A DNA stretch of 64,000 nt from positions 1 to 64,000 of the forward strand of contig JAEYWK010000070.1 in assembly GCA_023431345.1 (NCBI GenBank), in the 5' to 3' direction. This stretch comes from Pseudomonadota bacterium. Its GTDB lineage: Bacteria; Myxococcota_A; Polyangia; Polyangiales; Polyangiaceae. The notes under the pieces were generated by a model. That model was not told where the DNA came from, made no database searches, and saw only the letters and a program-made list of their open reading frames with translations. Made by a program: the position numbers and the translations under genes. Shown here piece after piece: positions 35,001 to 42,760 of this stretch. Numbering within the stretch: the first letter of the stretch is position 1; the number at the start of each line of letters is the position of its first letter.

Positions 35001-38000
35001 AGCCTGCGCGTTGAACGCCAGCTTGAGCCGATCGAACGCCCAGTCGGCGGTCGGGCACAGCGACAGCACGCGGGCGAGCAAGGCGATCACCCGCTCTTCG
35101 TCCTCGAACCACTCTTCTTGGAATTCGACGACGCGCCGACCTACCGTCTCCGCCACCGCGGGTGGGAGCTCTCGCTCGATGGTTCGCGCGTAAGCCTCCG
35201 CCACCGGATCCGGGCGGTTCAGCTTGCGGGCCATCTCTTCGGCCACGCCCCACAGCTCCTCTTCGCCCGGCGCCGCCTCGGCCCCCCGCAGCGCGAGCTT
35301 GAGGGCTTCCTCGGGTTGATCGAGCTTGGTGTCGAGCAGCTGGCGCATCCAGCGCGAGCGCGCCTCGGCCAGCTCGGGATCGGCAGCCGCTACCGCGAGC
35401 AGCGCCTCGATCACGTCGGCGCGCGCGTCGGGGTCTTCGGCTCCCTCCGCCATGCGCTCCAGCAACATGGCCGCGCGCGTGCGCGTGGCCGAGGCGCCGA
35501 GAGCTTGATGCACGATGCGCAGCGCGTCGGCGTCGCTGGGCTGCTTCGCGAGCACGCTCTCGGCCAGCTCCAGCGCCGCCTCGGGCTCGTCGAGGGTGCC
35601 GATCAGCAGCGACGCCAGCTTCAGCTGGATCGCGGGCTTGGCCTCCGCGTCGGCGCGCGGCAACAGCTCGCGCAGGGCTTGCGCCGCGCCTTTGGCGTCG
35701 CCCGAGGCCGCGCGCAGCCGCGACAGCTCGAACAGCGCGTCCGTGCGCTCCGGATCCGCGGCGACGACCCGCTCGAACAAAGTCAGCGCGCGCTCCGGCT
35801 CTCCGAAGCGCTGCTCCTCGGCCTCCGCCCACTTCAGCCACAGGTCGACCGGGCTCGCGGAGCGGCGCACGCTCTCGCCCATCAGCCAGCGATAGTCGTC
35901 GCGGCGCGCGGGCGTCGCCTCCGCACGGCCCAAGAAATCCGCGAAAGACTCGAGCTCCTGCGCGGCGTCGTCACCCGCCTTTTCTACGAGCGAGCGAAAC
36001 AGCGCCGCCGCCTCGTCAGCGCCGCTCGAGCTGCTCGCCAGCGCGCGCGCCTTCGCCAAACCCAAGTGCCGCGCCCGTCCCGGCGGCAAGCCGCGCGCGA
36101 GCGCGAGGTCGACCAGCTCCACGTACACGGGGGCTGCGTTCGTCGACTCGGCGCGCTCTTCGAGACCGAGCAGCAGCGTCACCAGGTGACGCTCTTCGAG
36201 CGTCGGCAGCACGACCTCGAAGGCTTCACGCACCTGCTCCCAGTCGCCGGCGCGTGCCGAAAGCTCCACCAAGCGCCCCGCGGCCTTGGCCGACGTGGGG
36301 TCGACGCTGAGCACGCGCTCGTAGAGGCGCCGGCCTCGCTCGAGCTCGTCGGGCAAGCGCTCCGCCAGCTCTGCGCCTTCCAGCCAGGCTTTGGCGGCGC
36401 TGGCGGGCTCCGACAGCTGCCAGGCGAAGGCGCTGCCGAGGCGCTCGAGCAGGGCCGCGCGCTGGGCCGCGTCCGCAGTTCGACTCAGGCGTCGCTCGAG
36501 GGTGAGCCGCACCGTGGCGCCGTCGTTCTGCTCGCGGGCGAGGCGCTCGATCGCGTCGAGCACCTCGTCGGAGAGATCGCTCACTTCGCACAGCTCGCGA
36601 TAGCGGCGCAGCGCCTCCTCGGGGTTGCCGCGCTGCTCGCACAGCTCCGCCAAGCGCAGCAGCGTCAGCGTCTTGCGCTCCCCTTCGGCGTACTCCACCG
36701 CGCGCGTCAGCTCGGCACCCAGCGCGTCGAGCTGGCCAGCGCGCTGGTAGAGGTCGGCGAGCGCTTCGTGGGCCGTGCGATCGCGAGGATCCTCCGCCAG
36801 GGCCCGCAGCAAGGTGGCGATCGCCGCTTGCGGCACCCCCAGCTCGCGGCCCTGCAGCGAGGCCAGTGCGTGATACAGCTCGCGCCGCCGCGTCGGGTCT
36901 TGCTCCTGCTCGAGCGCGCTCTGGTAGAGAGCCAAGCGCTCTTCCGGCGCGCCTTGCTCCGCCAAGAGCCGGTCGACGCGGCTCATCAGCTCGCGCGAGC
37001 CCGGATCGAACACCAGCGCGCGCCGCAGCATCTCGACGGCGCGCTCGAGATCACCCGCGGCCGCGAAGGCCTCGCCGGTAGCTTTGGCGAGCTCGAACAC
37101 CTCGACGGAGTCGATCGGCGCCGACCCGAGCGCGGCGTTGAGCACGGCCGCGCGGTGAGCGGCGCTGCCCTGATCGGCCACGCCCAGCGTGCGCGCGAGC
37201 CAGTCCCCCAGCTCCTCGCGGCGCTCACGCAGCGCGATACCGAGGCCCGTCCCCGAAAGCTCCAGCGCGCGCTCGGGGTCACCGAGCGCCGACGCGGAGA
37301 TCGCGCTGGCTTCGCGCAGCAAGGCGAGCCTCTGCTCGACCGTGGGGGCGAGCTCGGCCCGCACCTCGAGCACGCGCAACAGCCCGGACGACGGCGGCTC
37401 TCGCCGCAGCACCGGCTCCAAGATCTCGGCCGAGAGCTCGCGCGTATCCGGCAAATTCAGCAATTTTTCGACGGCGCTGCGCGCTGCGCGGTCGCCGGGA
37501 TCGAGCGTGAGCGCCTCTTGATAAGCGCGCAGCGCGCCCTCCGGATCACCGAGGCGCGTCATGCGCAGATCGGCCAGCTCCATGAACAGCCGCGGCTTGT
37601 CCTCCGGCTTGGCCCAGCCGATCTCTTGCTCGACCAGGTCGCACACCTCGAAGAAGCGCTTGGCCTGCACCAGCAGGGGCATCAAGCGCCGGTGCAGCTC
37701 TTGGCTAGCCCCGTCGCGCTCGATCAGCTTCTCCCACAGCTCGATGGCGCCCTCGGGGTTACGTCCCTTCTCCGTCGCCAGCTCGGCCGCCGACAGCGCC
37801 AGCGCGCGGGCCTCTTCGGGATCTTTGGTGCGCTCGGCGCGCTGGAACAGCACCTCCGCCAAGCCGTCTTCGTCTTTGATCTCGCGGTAGAGCGCCTCCA
37901 GCCGGCGAATGGCCTCGTCCGTCCAAGGCGAGCCGATCAGCGCGCGCCAAGCGACGATCGAGCGCTCGACGTCCTTGGTGTCGCCGTCGCACAAGCGCGC

Positions 38001-39461
38001 GAGCCGGCGCGCCGCCGCCTGCTTGGCTTCGCGCTCCGGCTCCAGCTCGACCACGAGCGTGAGGGCCGTCAGCAGCTGCTTCAGCTCCGCAGACTCCGTG
38101 CACAGCTCGCACAGCTCACGCGCGGCCACCAGCGTGGCCGGCCCGCGCTCGCCGCTGTCCAGCACTTGCTGAAAGGCGACCTTGGCGCGCTTCACGTCGC
38201 CGCTCTTCAAATACACTTGCCCCACGTCCGCGCCGACGCGCGCGCGCACGGCGTTGTCTTTGCTCGCGGCGAGGGCGCGCGACAGCAAGCGCGCGGCTTG
38301 CTCGGGTTGATCGAGGCCGAGGCTGAGCGTCACGAAGCGCGCCCGCAGCTCGTCGTCGCCCGGATTGCCCGCCACCACGGGCCCGAGCAGCTCCAGCGCG
38401 CCGGCGGGGTCGGACAGCACGTCTTGACGCAAGATCCCCAGGCGGCGCTGCACCTCCACGCGCCGTGGCCCGCGCACCTGCTTGAGCTCGAAGCTCAACA
38501 TCGCGATCGCGCGATCGGTGCGCCCAGAGCGCTCGTAGGCGTCGGACAGCGCCGCGGCCGCGCGCGGCGCGTGGGCGCGGTTCTCGAGCAGGCCCTCAGC
38601 CGCCGCCAAAGCGTTCGCGTGCGTCGGCTGCAGCTCGAGCAAGCCGTCGAGGTGCACGAGGGCGCGCGTGACGTCGCGCAGCGAGCCGAGGCACAAGTCC
38701 ACGAGCTGCTCGCGCAGCAGCAGCGCCTCGGCTGGGGGCGGCGGCGGCTCGCGCTTGAGCGCTTGCTCGAACACCTCCGCCACGTCCTTGTGCCGCCCGC
38801 GCGAGAGCAGTCGACGCACGAGCCCTTCGCGCGCCGCTTCGTCTCCCGGCGCCAGCTTCAAGATGCGCTGCGCGACCTCGATGGCCAGATCGTCCGACTC
38901 GGGCAGGTCGTTCAGCAGCTCCGCGGCGCGCTGCAGCAGCTGCAGCTTGATGCCATTTTCCTGCGCGCGCAGGCTGGCGTCGAGGTACAGCTCGGCCAGG
39001 CGCGCGGGCTTGTTCGCGATCGCATAGAGCTGCTCCAGCCAGGCAAACGCGTCGCGATGACCGGGCACGGCAGCGGCGGCGCGCTCGGCGTAGCTGATTG
39101 CCCCTTCCACGTCACCGAGCTCGCCTTGAAAGAACGCGGTGGCGCGCAGGTAGATGAACACCTGCTGCTCTCCCGTCAGCAGCTTGATGCGCTTGTCGGC
39201 GACGAGCTGCTCGTAGGCGAGCGCCAGCTCGGACACCTTTTGGTGACTCGCCGCGGCGCGGTGCAATTTCTCCCACGCCTCGCCGGGCTCTTCCCCTTTG
39301 GCAAGCGCGTTGACCAAGAGCTCGAGCACGATGCTGGGATCGTCCAGCCGCTCCTGGAGCTCCTCGGCGATTTCAGACAGCTTGAGCGCCAAGACGCTCA
39401 CGGCGCGGCGCTTGCCCTCGGGCTTGGGAGGGACTTCGGACTTCGGGGGTACTGTGGTCAT
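29016..39461 (-). CDS. Giant tetratricopeptide-repeat protein (3,481 residues)
   Basis: A single uninterrupted frame of 10.4 kb starting MTTVPPKSEVPPKPEGKRR. From about residue 20 to the end it is made of helical repeats with the TPR/Sel1-like pattern (A-x-x-x-Y/L-x-x-x-L-x-x-x-P-x-x-x-x-A). Leu, Ala, Glu and Arg dominate and phrases such as DPERALELSG, LDLNEPGEALTLA and LYQRAGQLDALGAEL recur. No signal peptide, membrane segment or catalytic motif is visible, so it is probably a cytoplasmic scaffold. Very long TPR proteins of this type occur in myxobacteria. The function is unknown. Many long antisense frames, one of 2,292 codons, lie over it and are base-composition shadows. Confidence 0.88.
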   Translation of the reverse strand: MTTVPPKSEVPPKPEGKRRAVSVLALKLSEIAEELQERLDDPSIVLELLVNALAKGEEPGEAWEKLHRAAASHQKVSELALAYEQLVADKRIKLLTGEQQVFIYLRATAFFQGELGDVEGAISYAERAAAAVPGHRDAFAWLEQLYAIANKPARLAELYLDASLRAQENGIKLQLLQRAAELLNDLPESDDLAIEVAQRILKLAPGDEAAREGLVRRLLSRGRHKDVAEVFEQALKREPPPPPAEALLLREQLVDLCLGSLRDVTRALVHLDGLLELQPTHANALAAAEGLLENRAHAPRAAAALSDAYERSGRTDRAIAMLSFELKQVRGPRRVEVQRRLGILRQDVLSDPAGALELLGPVVAGNPGDDELRARFVTLSLGLDQPEQAARLLSRALAASKDNAVRARVGADVGQVYLKSGDVKRAKVAFQQVLDSGERGPATLVAARELCELCTESAELKQLLTALTLVVELEPEREAKQAAARRLARLCDGDTKDVERSIVAWRALIGSPWTDEAIRRLEALYREIKDEDGLAEVLFQRAERTKDPEEARALALSAAELATEKGRNPEGAIELWEKLIERDGASQELHRRLMPLLVQAKRFFEVCDLVEQEIGWAKPEDKPRLFMELADLRMTRLGDPEGALRAYQEALTLDPGDRAARSAVEKLLNLPDTRELSAEILEPVLRREPPSSGLLRVLEVRAELAPTVEQRLALLREASAISASALGDPERALELSGTGLGIALRERREELGDWLARTLGVADQGSAAHRAAVLNAALGSAPIDSVEVFELAKATGEAFAAAGDLERAVEMLRRALVFDPGSRELMSRVDRLLAEQGAPEERLALYQSALEQEQDPTRRRELYHALASLQGRELGVPQAAIATLLRALAEDPRDRTAHEALADLYQRAGQLDALGAELTRAVEYAEGERKTLTLLRLAELCEQRGNPEEALRRYRELCEVSDLSDEVLDAIERLAREQNDGATVRLTLERRLSRTADAAQRAALLERLGSAFAWQLSEPASAAKAWLEGAELAERLPDELERGRRLYERVLSVDPTSAKAAGRLVELSARAGDWEQVREAFEVVLPTLEERHLVTLLLGLEERAESTNAAPVYVELVDLALARGLPPGRARHLGLAKARALASSSSGADEAAALFRSLVEKAGDDAAQELESFADFLGRAEATPARRDDYRWLMGESVRRSASPVDLWLKWAEAEEQRFGEPERALTLFERVVAADPERTDALFELSRLRAASGDAKGAAQALRELLPRADAEAKPAIQLKLASLLIGTLDEPEAALELAESVLAKQPSDADALRIVHQALGASATRTRAAMLLERMAEGAEDPDARADVIEALLAVAAADPELAEARSRWMRQLLDTKLDQPEEALKLALRGAEAAPGEEELWGVAEEMARKLNRPDPVAEAYARTIERELPPAVAETVGRRVVEFQEEWFEDEERVIALLARVLSLCPTADWAFDRLKLAFNAQARYSELFALYDARLARDLSSTERVELLREAAMAARDFAGNADRAIEYFERLNRDNPGDQRVEASLERLYERNGRKRPLIDLLSLRLRSASAKPAEQNDLLGRVAALWLDLNEPGEALTLAAKLLSAAGGETDGVALLERVVALPGSELSAVEGAPSVRVAAARLLCRHYRAQESMLDVVRMLELEAEGSAPADRVPLLDEAVELRLSALGDPSGAFDTLAGIVALIPDDAERRKRLAKLALDLGALERRAEVLRGVALGPVSPATRGSLFLEAGQTYEQGLQNHAAAAELYRGVLALPDAERSDALLAARALAGILRSDGAPEELTGVLERLAELAPAAPERRLALGEAAEVALSRLGDPARAIVNLEARLKLGADDVEAIDALCKALERARRFEELVVALERRAELSDDDDSARSDRTRAAQLLSRALDDRPRAIAAFRRVRKLHGRSPELFESLKELLGEEQDFTALAELYDDEVEHEAEAARQRTLYLELGAVHRHHTGELRKALEAFVVARDWERAIEVAGLQPADAALGLAVVERLRDLAIAAYRADAEPEALAAADWAVSELSARRLERGEFETVVSELLDAAKLPFALSRQRELRRDAACLCSDRLDDSKSAITLFNELLAEEPGDDVARASVTRLSLLLEEQGLHREIVELWEAQAQAREARHDTAGAALLYARAGENAEQRLSDVKRAVKNHEAGAALGGEASLQALARIFRAQGELPRAAGALERLLLLDNSELIAERALELLSVYRELGSPERARSALERAARVAIDAQAVRAALADLYRELSDHAALAALLADEAQRTSDRRQRIGLLRDAAEIQLTHRDEPALAAPLLEQAIELDPDDQKLRLRLSQALFLAARYPDAQVVLREQIQRYGARKPKDRAQAHFQLARVLLASDEPGEALKELDAASKIDPAHPGIMQMLGRVAMEQGDYERAERMFRSLMLVVGRDDDPEAPSKTEALLSLSELSVRRGDEARAQELVESAFEASSENGREALALEAALRNRGRHDLLARALQGRLEQVLSPAEAASALADLVILHAEHLGGLEENKGSFRERAQVIERLLDDAPAGEGGDQAWSALGRIYDHLGEAAAEARVLERRLEQAGDAAPSDPDLYFRLSRTKLASEGQVGEGLALLERALDLRLDPAVALGAISGLNVPDALLPKLSALRERLARAQGDARGLAEVLVVNLAQPGVTGDALLELLSATSELGDMHLAQLGLIAVLENEEAALTPVEASDARRTLASIYAQQGELGKSLDLREQALATTADDDERRAETLELARECATIEAEQARAVRLYRELYRRDPASRELWQPLSQLLRTTGQYEELAELLGQVSEDLQDPAERSQLRLERAELLLQKPGNEGPAIKALFEVIADDPACITAVARLRELLTASGRDAELAALLSTELDRAKDQNDVPRVVGLSLELVRLLSEKRQLDAAIDVCRAALQWAPEDPELLRVALALAEKLGDPQLIADAIEGLLRVQTGLEAATLGRRLAALREELGDREGAERALETSFSANPRDSSLRDLLIVRYTEREDYAKVAGLLNVSLRERAGDARLLDRLVEAYRSAEQPDAALRSLDTFIGMASQDATLLRKRAQLLGELSRDEEAVAALEDAYAVDPSLAPDLIDSLERAIARAEPPEDRRLTLRLVELLEAAGDAHGARARLSEFVREMPGDVEALRRLAELSTRTGNAEHAVETLSRLVEAENGDELVRDALRLADACELLGRPEDARAGLERALTVDRRRPDLRLRLQHVYQSIGAVRELSEMLLEDAKVAEDAGEQKRLLLRAGELLLASDGQADAAVRILELVREQDPDNIDAVVQLARAYEAAQRNEDALALLTSVAEANKGRRIKALAQVYLEIANLHLQDGFLSDALVALTRAFELDPKNGQLASRLGALAMEIDEDDVAQRAFRGIAIMKAPEPGSSDGATTEMKADANYNLALLAKKAGDLRKAKVLATKATAENPDHEAARALLAEL

Positions 39462-39630
39462 TGCGAAGGCCGGGCAGGAAGCTCCAAAGCGTAACAGACC
39501 CTTGCCCCAGCATGGGAAGCCCCGACAACGTTGAAAAATTCGTCACCGCGCCGCGAGCGGAGACGGCGGCAAAATACAGAGTCATCCGAACAGGTGGGAT
39601 AGGTCGTGCTGGGCCTTTGTGGCTCTTCCG

Positions 39631-39656
39631 GCGGCGCGTCTCGCTGAGACCGCCGC
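39631..39656 (-). terminator. Hairpin downstream of the five-gene operon, candidate terminator
   Basis: GCGGC...GTCTC, loop GCT, GAGAC...GCCGC forms a strong GC hairpin 35-60 bases beyond the stop of the alpha/beta-hydrolase gene (last gene of the minus-strand operon). There is no U-run. The same 229-base gap (39462-39690) must hold the promoter of the giant TPR gene. No other gene is visible there. Confidence 0.3.
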
Positions 39657-39690
39657 ACCGCGCCGCGCGGCGCCCGCTCCGCCCCGGCAG

Positions 39691-40524
39691 TTATCTAAGG
39701 AACGCCTGCAGCTCGCTCACGACCCGCTCCGGCTCGTCCCAATGCACGAAATGGCCTGCCCCTTCCACGTGGTGCACCGCTACTTGCTCGATCCGCTCGG
39801 GCAGGTCGTCGAGCAGACGGCGGTCGAGGGCGGGGTCGCTATCACCCCAAAGGATGAGCGTCGGCGCGCTGATCTTTCGCGGGCAGTGCAGGGGCCAGCG
39901 CAGCGCCGCCCGGTAGTAGCTGAGAGCCGCCCGCGCCGCCCCGGGCCGGAGCAGCTCGCGGCGCGCCGCCTCGATGCGGGCGAGTGACAGCCGAAGCTTG
40001 TTCGCGACGAGCGAGCGCAAGAGCCAGCGAAAGATGATGGGCCGGGTCACGAGCCACTCCGCGACGCCGCGCAGCTGGAAGAGCAAGATATACCAGCTGC
40101 GCAAGAGCTGCAGGCTGCGCTTCAGCGCGCGACCGTAGCTGTCGGGGTGGCCGGCGTTGATGACCACGAGCTGGCTCACGAGCTCCGGGTGCTCACTGGC
40201 GAAGCAGTAAGCCAGCGTACCTCCCCAATCGTGACCCACGACCGCCACCTGCTCGGCCCCTGACCAGCGCACGAGCGCCACTAGGTCCTCGAGCAGCGCC
40301 GTGGAGCGGTAGGCCTGCAGGCCCTCGGGCTTCGACGACAGCCCGTAGCCGCGCAAATCAGGGGCGATCGCCCGAAATCCGCGCTCCGCCAGCGCCTCGC
40401 ACAGCTCGCGAAAGCCCAGCGAGGTGTCGGGAAAGCCGTGCAGCAGCAGCACCGGCTTGCCGGAGCCGATCACCCGCACGTGGAGCGTGCCCGCAGGCGT
40501 GCTCACCATCTGAGAGTCGATCAT
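39691..40524 (-). CDS. Alpha/beta-hydrolase of the epoxide hydrolase/haloalkane dehalogenase type
   Basis: 277 residues from ATG 40524, which overlaps the SDR stop (ATGA); a longer start at 40605 lies inside that gene. Fold landmarks: LLHGFPDTSLGFREL (oxyanion), nucleophile elbow GHDWGG with an Asp nucleophile, WGDSDPALD, and the catalytic His in GAGHFVHWDEP. An Asp nucleophile in GHDWGG is typical of epoxide hydrolases and haloalkane dehalogenases; esterases have Ser there. Last gene of a coupled kinase-unknown-DyP-SDR-hydrolase operon, which favours action on an oxidised (epoxide) product. Confidence 0.83.
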   Translation of the reverse strand: MIDSQMVSTPAGTLHVRVIGSGKPVLLLHGFPDTSLGFRELCEALAERGFRAIAPDLRGYGLSSKPEGLQAYRSTALLEDLVALVRWSGAEQVAVVGHDWGGTLAYCFASEHPELVSQLVVINAGHPDSYGRALKRSLQLLRSWYILLFQLRGVAEWLVTRPIIFRWLLRSLVANKLRLSLARIEAARRELLRPGAARAALSYYRAALRWPLHCPRKISAPTLILWGDSDPALDRRLLDDLPERIEQVAVHHVEGAGHFVHWDEPERVVSELQAFLR

Positions 40525-41348
40525 TTCCGGTACAGCCGCTCCGACGCCCGCAAGAGCCACGGCAAGGCCGACGGTGCGACGCGCTTCATGACGTAGAGCA
40601 GCCAAGCCTCGGAGGTCACGGGAACCATGGCTTTACCACTTTTGACGGCGCTGACGATGGCCTTGGCGACGGTTTCTGGGGCGTGCCCGCGCCGTCGATA
40701 CAGCTCCTGCAACGCGCGGCGCTCTGCCTCGGCGTCCTCCGCCCCACGAATGCGCGCCGTCCGCAAAATCTCGGTCGCTACGAGCCCTGGGCACACCACG
40801 CCCACCATCACCTGGTCGGGTAAGAGCTCGGCGCGCAGCGCCTCCGACAGACCCACCACCGCGTACTTGGTGGTTCCGTACGCCGAGAGGCTGGGCAGGT
40901 TGCAATACCCCGACGCCGACGCAACATTGACGATCCGGCCTTCGCGGCGCCCGCGCATGAGCGGCGCAAAGGCGCGCACGCCGTGGATCGTTCCGTAGAG
41001 ATTGACGCGGAGCAGCCAATCCCAGTCCGCCGTCTCGGTCGCGAAGAAGCCGCCCGAGACGCCCACGCCGGCGTTGTTCACGAGCGCCAGCGTCGGCCCC
41101 AGCTCGGCCTCCACGCGCGCCGCAAACGCCTCCACCGCTGCCGCGTCGCCTACGTCCACGCGTTCGGCGAGCGTCCTGACGCCACGTGCGCGGCACTCGG
41201 CGAGCGTCGCCGCGAGCGCGGCCTCGTCCGTATCGCAGCCGGCGACAGCCGCGCCCTCGTCCGCTAACAGCAGCGCCGTCGCGCGCCCGATGCCCTTACC
41301 CGCGCCCGTCACGACCGCCACCCGGCCGCGGAGCTCGAGGCCGGTCAC
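40521..41348 (-). CDS. Classical short-chain dehydrogenase/reductase
   Basis: 275 residues, GTG start 2 bases after the DyP stop. NAD(P)-binding TGAGKGIG at residues 14-21, NNAG, catalytic Ser region NVASASGY, and the YxxxK (YGTTK) dyad, followed by PGLVATEI. The C-terminal segment is Arg/Leu-rich and helical (VMKRVAPSALPWLLRASERLYRK), perhaps membrane-associating, as in lipid-acting SDRs. Substrate unknown. The operon suggests oxidation or reduction of a product of the neighbouring peroxidase or hydrolase. Confidence 0.86.
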   Translation of the reverse strand: MTGLELRGRVAVVTGAGKGIGRATALLLADEGAAVAGCDTDEAALAATLAECRARGVRTLAERVDVGDAAAVEAFAARVEAELGPTLALVNNAGVGVSGGFFATETADWDWLLRVNLYGTIHGVRAFAPLMRGRREGRIVNVASASGYCNLPSLSAYGTTKYAVVGLSEALRAELLPDQVMVGVVCPGLVATEILRTARIRGAEDAEAERRALQELYRRRGHAPETVAKAIVSAVKSGKAMVPVTSEAWLLYVMKRVAPSALPWLLRASERLYRK

Positions 41349-41350
41349 GC

Positions 41351-42751
41351 TCAGTCACCCCCGTCGCACAGGTAGTTGAGCGCGCGCAGGCCGGGCAGGA
41401 AGAAATACTCGCCCCCGCGCACGTGCACGAACTTCGGCAGACCTTCGTAGCGGCGACGCACCGGGCGCTCCTGCACGGAGAAGACGCGCGGCACGGGCTG
41501 ATCGTCGAAGTCGAGCGCGTCCTTGCCGACGAGCGGATCGCGCTCGGCCGAGAGCCCTGCGAACTTGCAGTTGTTGAGCCAGGTCTGCTGAATGAACTCG
41601 AACTGGCGGCGCAGGTCGGCGTTGAGGGCCACGAAGAAGAGCCCCCGCTCGACGCCGTCGTCGCGGCGCGGCATGTCGCCGGGCAGCCGCAGCCCATACG
41701 CTCGCCCGCGCCGCACCACGCGATGCAGGTTCGCGTCGTGCAGGCCTTCTTTCGCGGTGGCTCCGAGCATGTCGCGCGGGTTCGCCCGGCGCACGTGCGC
41801 GCCCAGCGGGCAGCGCAGCCCGTCCGGATCGCGCTCGCGAAATCCGAAGTCGTTGAGCCCAGCCCGCGGCGGCCGCTCCGCGTCGGGGGCCTCCACCAGC
41901 GGCACGCCGTTTGGCCAGCGCCCGATGATGCGCGCCGCCAGCAGCTTGCTCGCGGCCTCGAGGTCGAGCGCCCCGTCCGCTCGCGCCGCGTCCCAGCAGT
42001 ATTGCCAGAAGCCAGCCACGTCTTGCTGCAGCTTGCGCAGCACCAAGTAGGTGCCGTTGTGGCCGAAGCCGACGCGCCCATCCCACCGCGGGAAAGGATG
42101 CTCGCGCGTTCCGCGGCGCGGGGCGGCGCTCGGCACGTCGGCGATCTGGCCGTAGGCGTTCTTGTAGCCCAGCACCAGCTCGCCCGTCGCGAGCTTGACG
42201 TCCCCTCGGTTGCGCTTGCGGCCGCTGCCGCGGATGAACGGCTGGGCCAAGCCGTCCGCGAAGCCGAAGTGCTCACGACCATCTGGCGGCAGCACCACGT
42301 CTTCGCGTCGCGCGCGGATCGCGTAGCGCTCGAGTTGCGCCTCGAGCTCGACCGCGCGCTCCTCCAGCGCCTCGTCGGTGCGCGCGTAGAGCATGGCGAG
42401 CGCGTCGACGGGCTGCTGCTCGTTGCCGAAGTGCCAGTGCTCGGGGGCGTCCGCGTAGCGATCGCCCAGCACGTGCGAGCGCTCGGGGTGCGCCATACCT
42501 TGCGCGAACTCGCGCTGAAAAGTGCTCAGATCCAGCTCGCTCAGCCCCAGCGCGGCCAGCCCTCGCGCCGTAAACGCGACGTTGAACCGGTAGCGCCCGT
42601 CGGGGTCGTCCGTACCAGTCGTCACGTCCGTCAGCGCTCGGCGCAGCCACTCGCGCGGCTGCCCTTCATCGAAGCGCAGCAAGTAGAAGCGCGAGCGCGG
42701 GTGCTGCTTGTACGCAAACAGCATCAGCCCTTGGACGTCAGCTCGTTCCAC
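41351..42751 (-). CDS. DyP-type (dye-decolourising) heme peroxidase, cytosolic
   Basis: 466 residues, no Tat or Sec signal, so an intracellular member. The DyP hallmark GFADG is at residues 163-167 with the distal Asp166. The proximal heme His is His319 in GAHVRRANPRD. The C-terminal GLFFVALNADLRRQFEFIQQTW is also typical. DyPs use H2O2 or peroxides to oxidise diverse substrates. The enzyme is encoded 9 bases after the HFARWV-repeat protein and 2 bases before the SDR. No encapsulin gene or encapsulin-targeting tail is seen. Confidence 0.9.
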   Translation of the reverse strand: MERADVQGLMLFAYKQHPRSRFYLLRFDEGQPREWLRRALTDVTTGTDDPDGRYRFNVAFTARGLAALGLSELDLSTFQREFAQGMAHPERSHVLGDRYADAPEHWHFGNEQQPVDALAMLYARTDEALEERAVELEAQLERYAIRARREDVVLPPDGREHFGFADGLAQPFIRGSGRKRNRGDVKLATGELVLGYKNAYGQIADVPSAAPRRGTREHPFPRWDGRVGFGHNGTYLVLRKLQQDVAGFWQYCWDAARADGALDLEAASKLLAARIIGRWPNGVPLVEAPDAERPPRAGLNDFGFRERDPDGLRCPLGAHVRRANPRDMLGATAKEGLHDANLHRVVRRGRAYGLRLPGDMPRRDDGVERGLFFVALNADLRRQFEFIQQTWLNNCKFAGLSAERDPLVGKDALDFDDQPVPRVFSVQERPVRRRYEGLPKFVHVRGGEYFFLPGLRALNYLCDGGD

Positions 42752-42760
42752 CGCGCCTCC

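Noticed and set aside
32616..39494. A 2,292-codon open frame on the plus strand antisense to the giant TPR gene
   Set aside because: Arg/Gln/Leu-rich composition, no known motif and full overlap with a convincing repeat protein on the other strand. High-GC genes commonly leave the antisense frame open.
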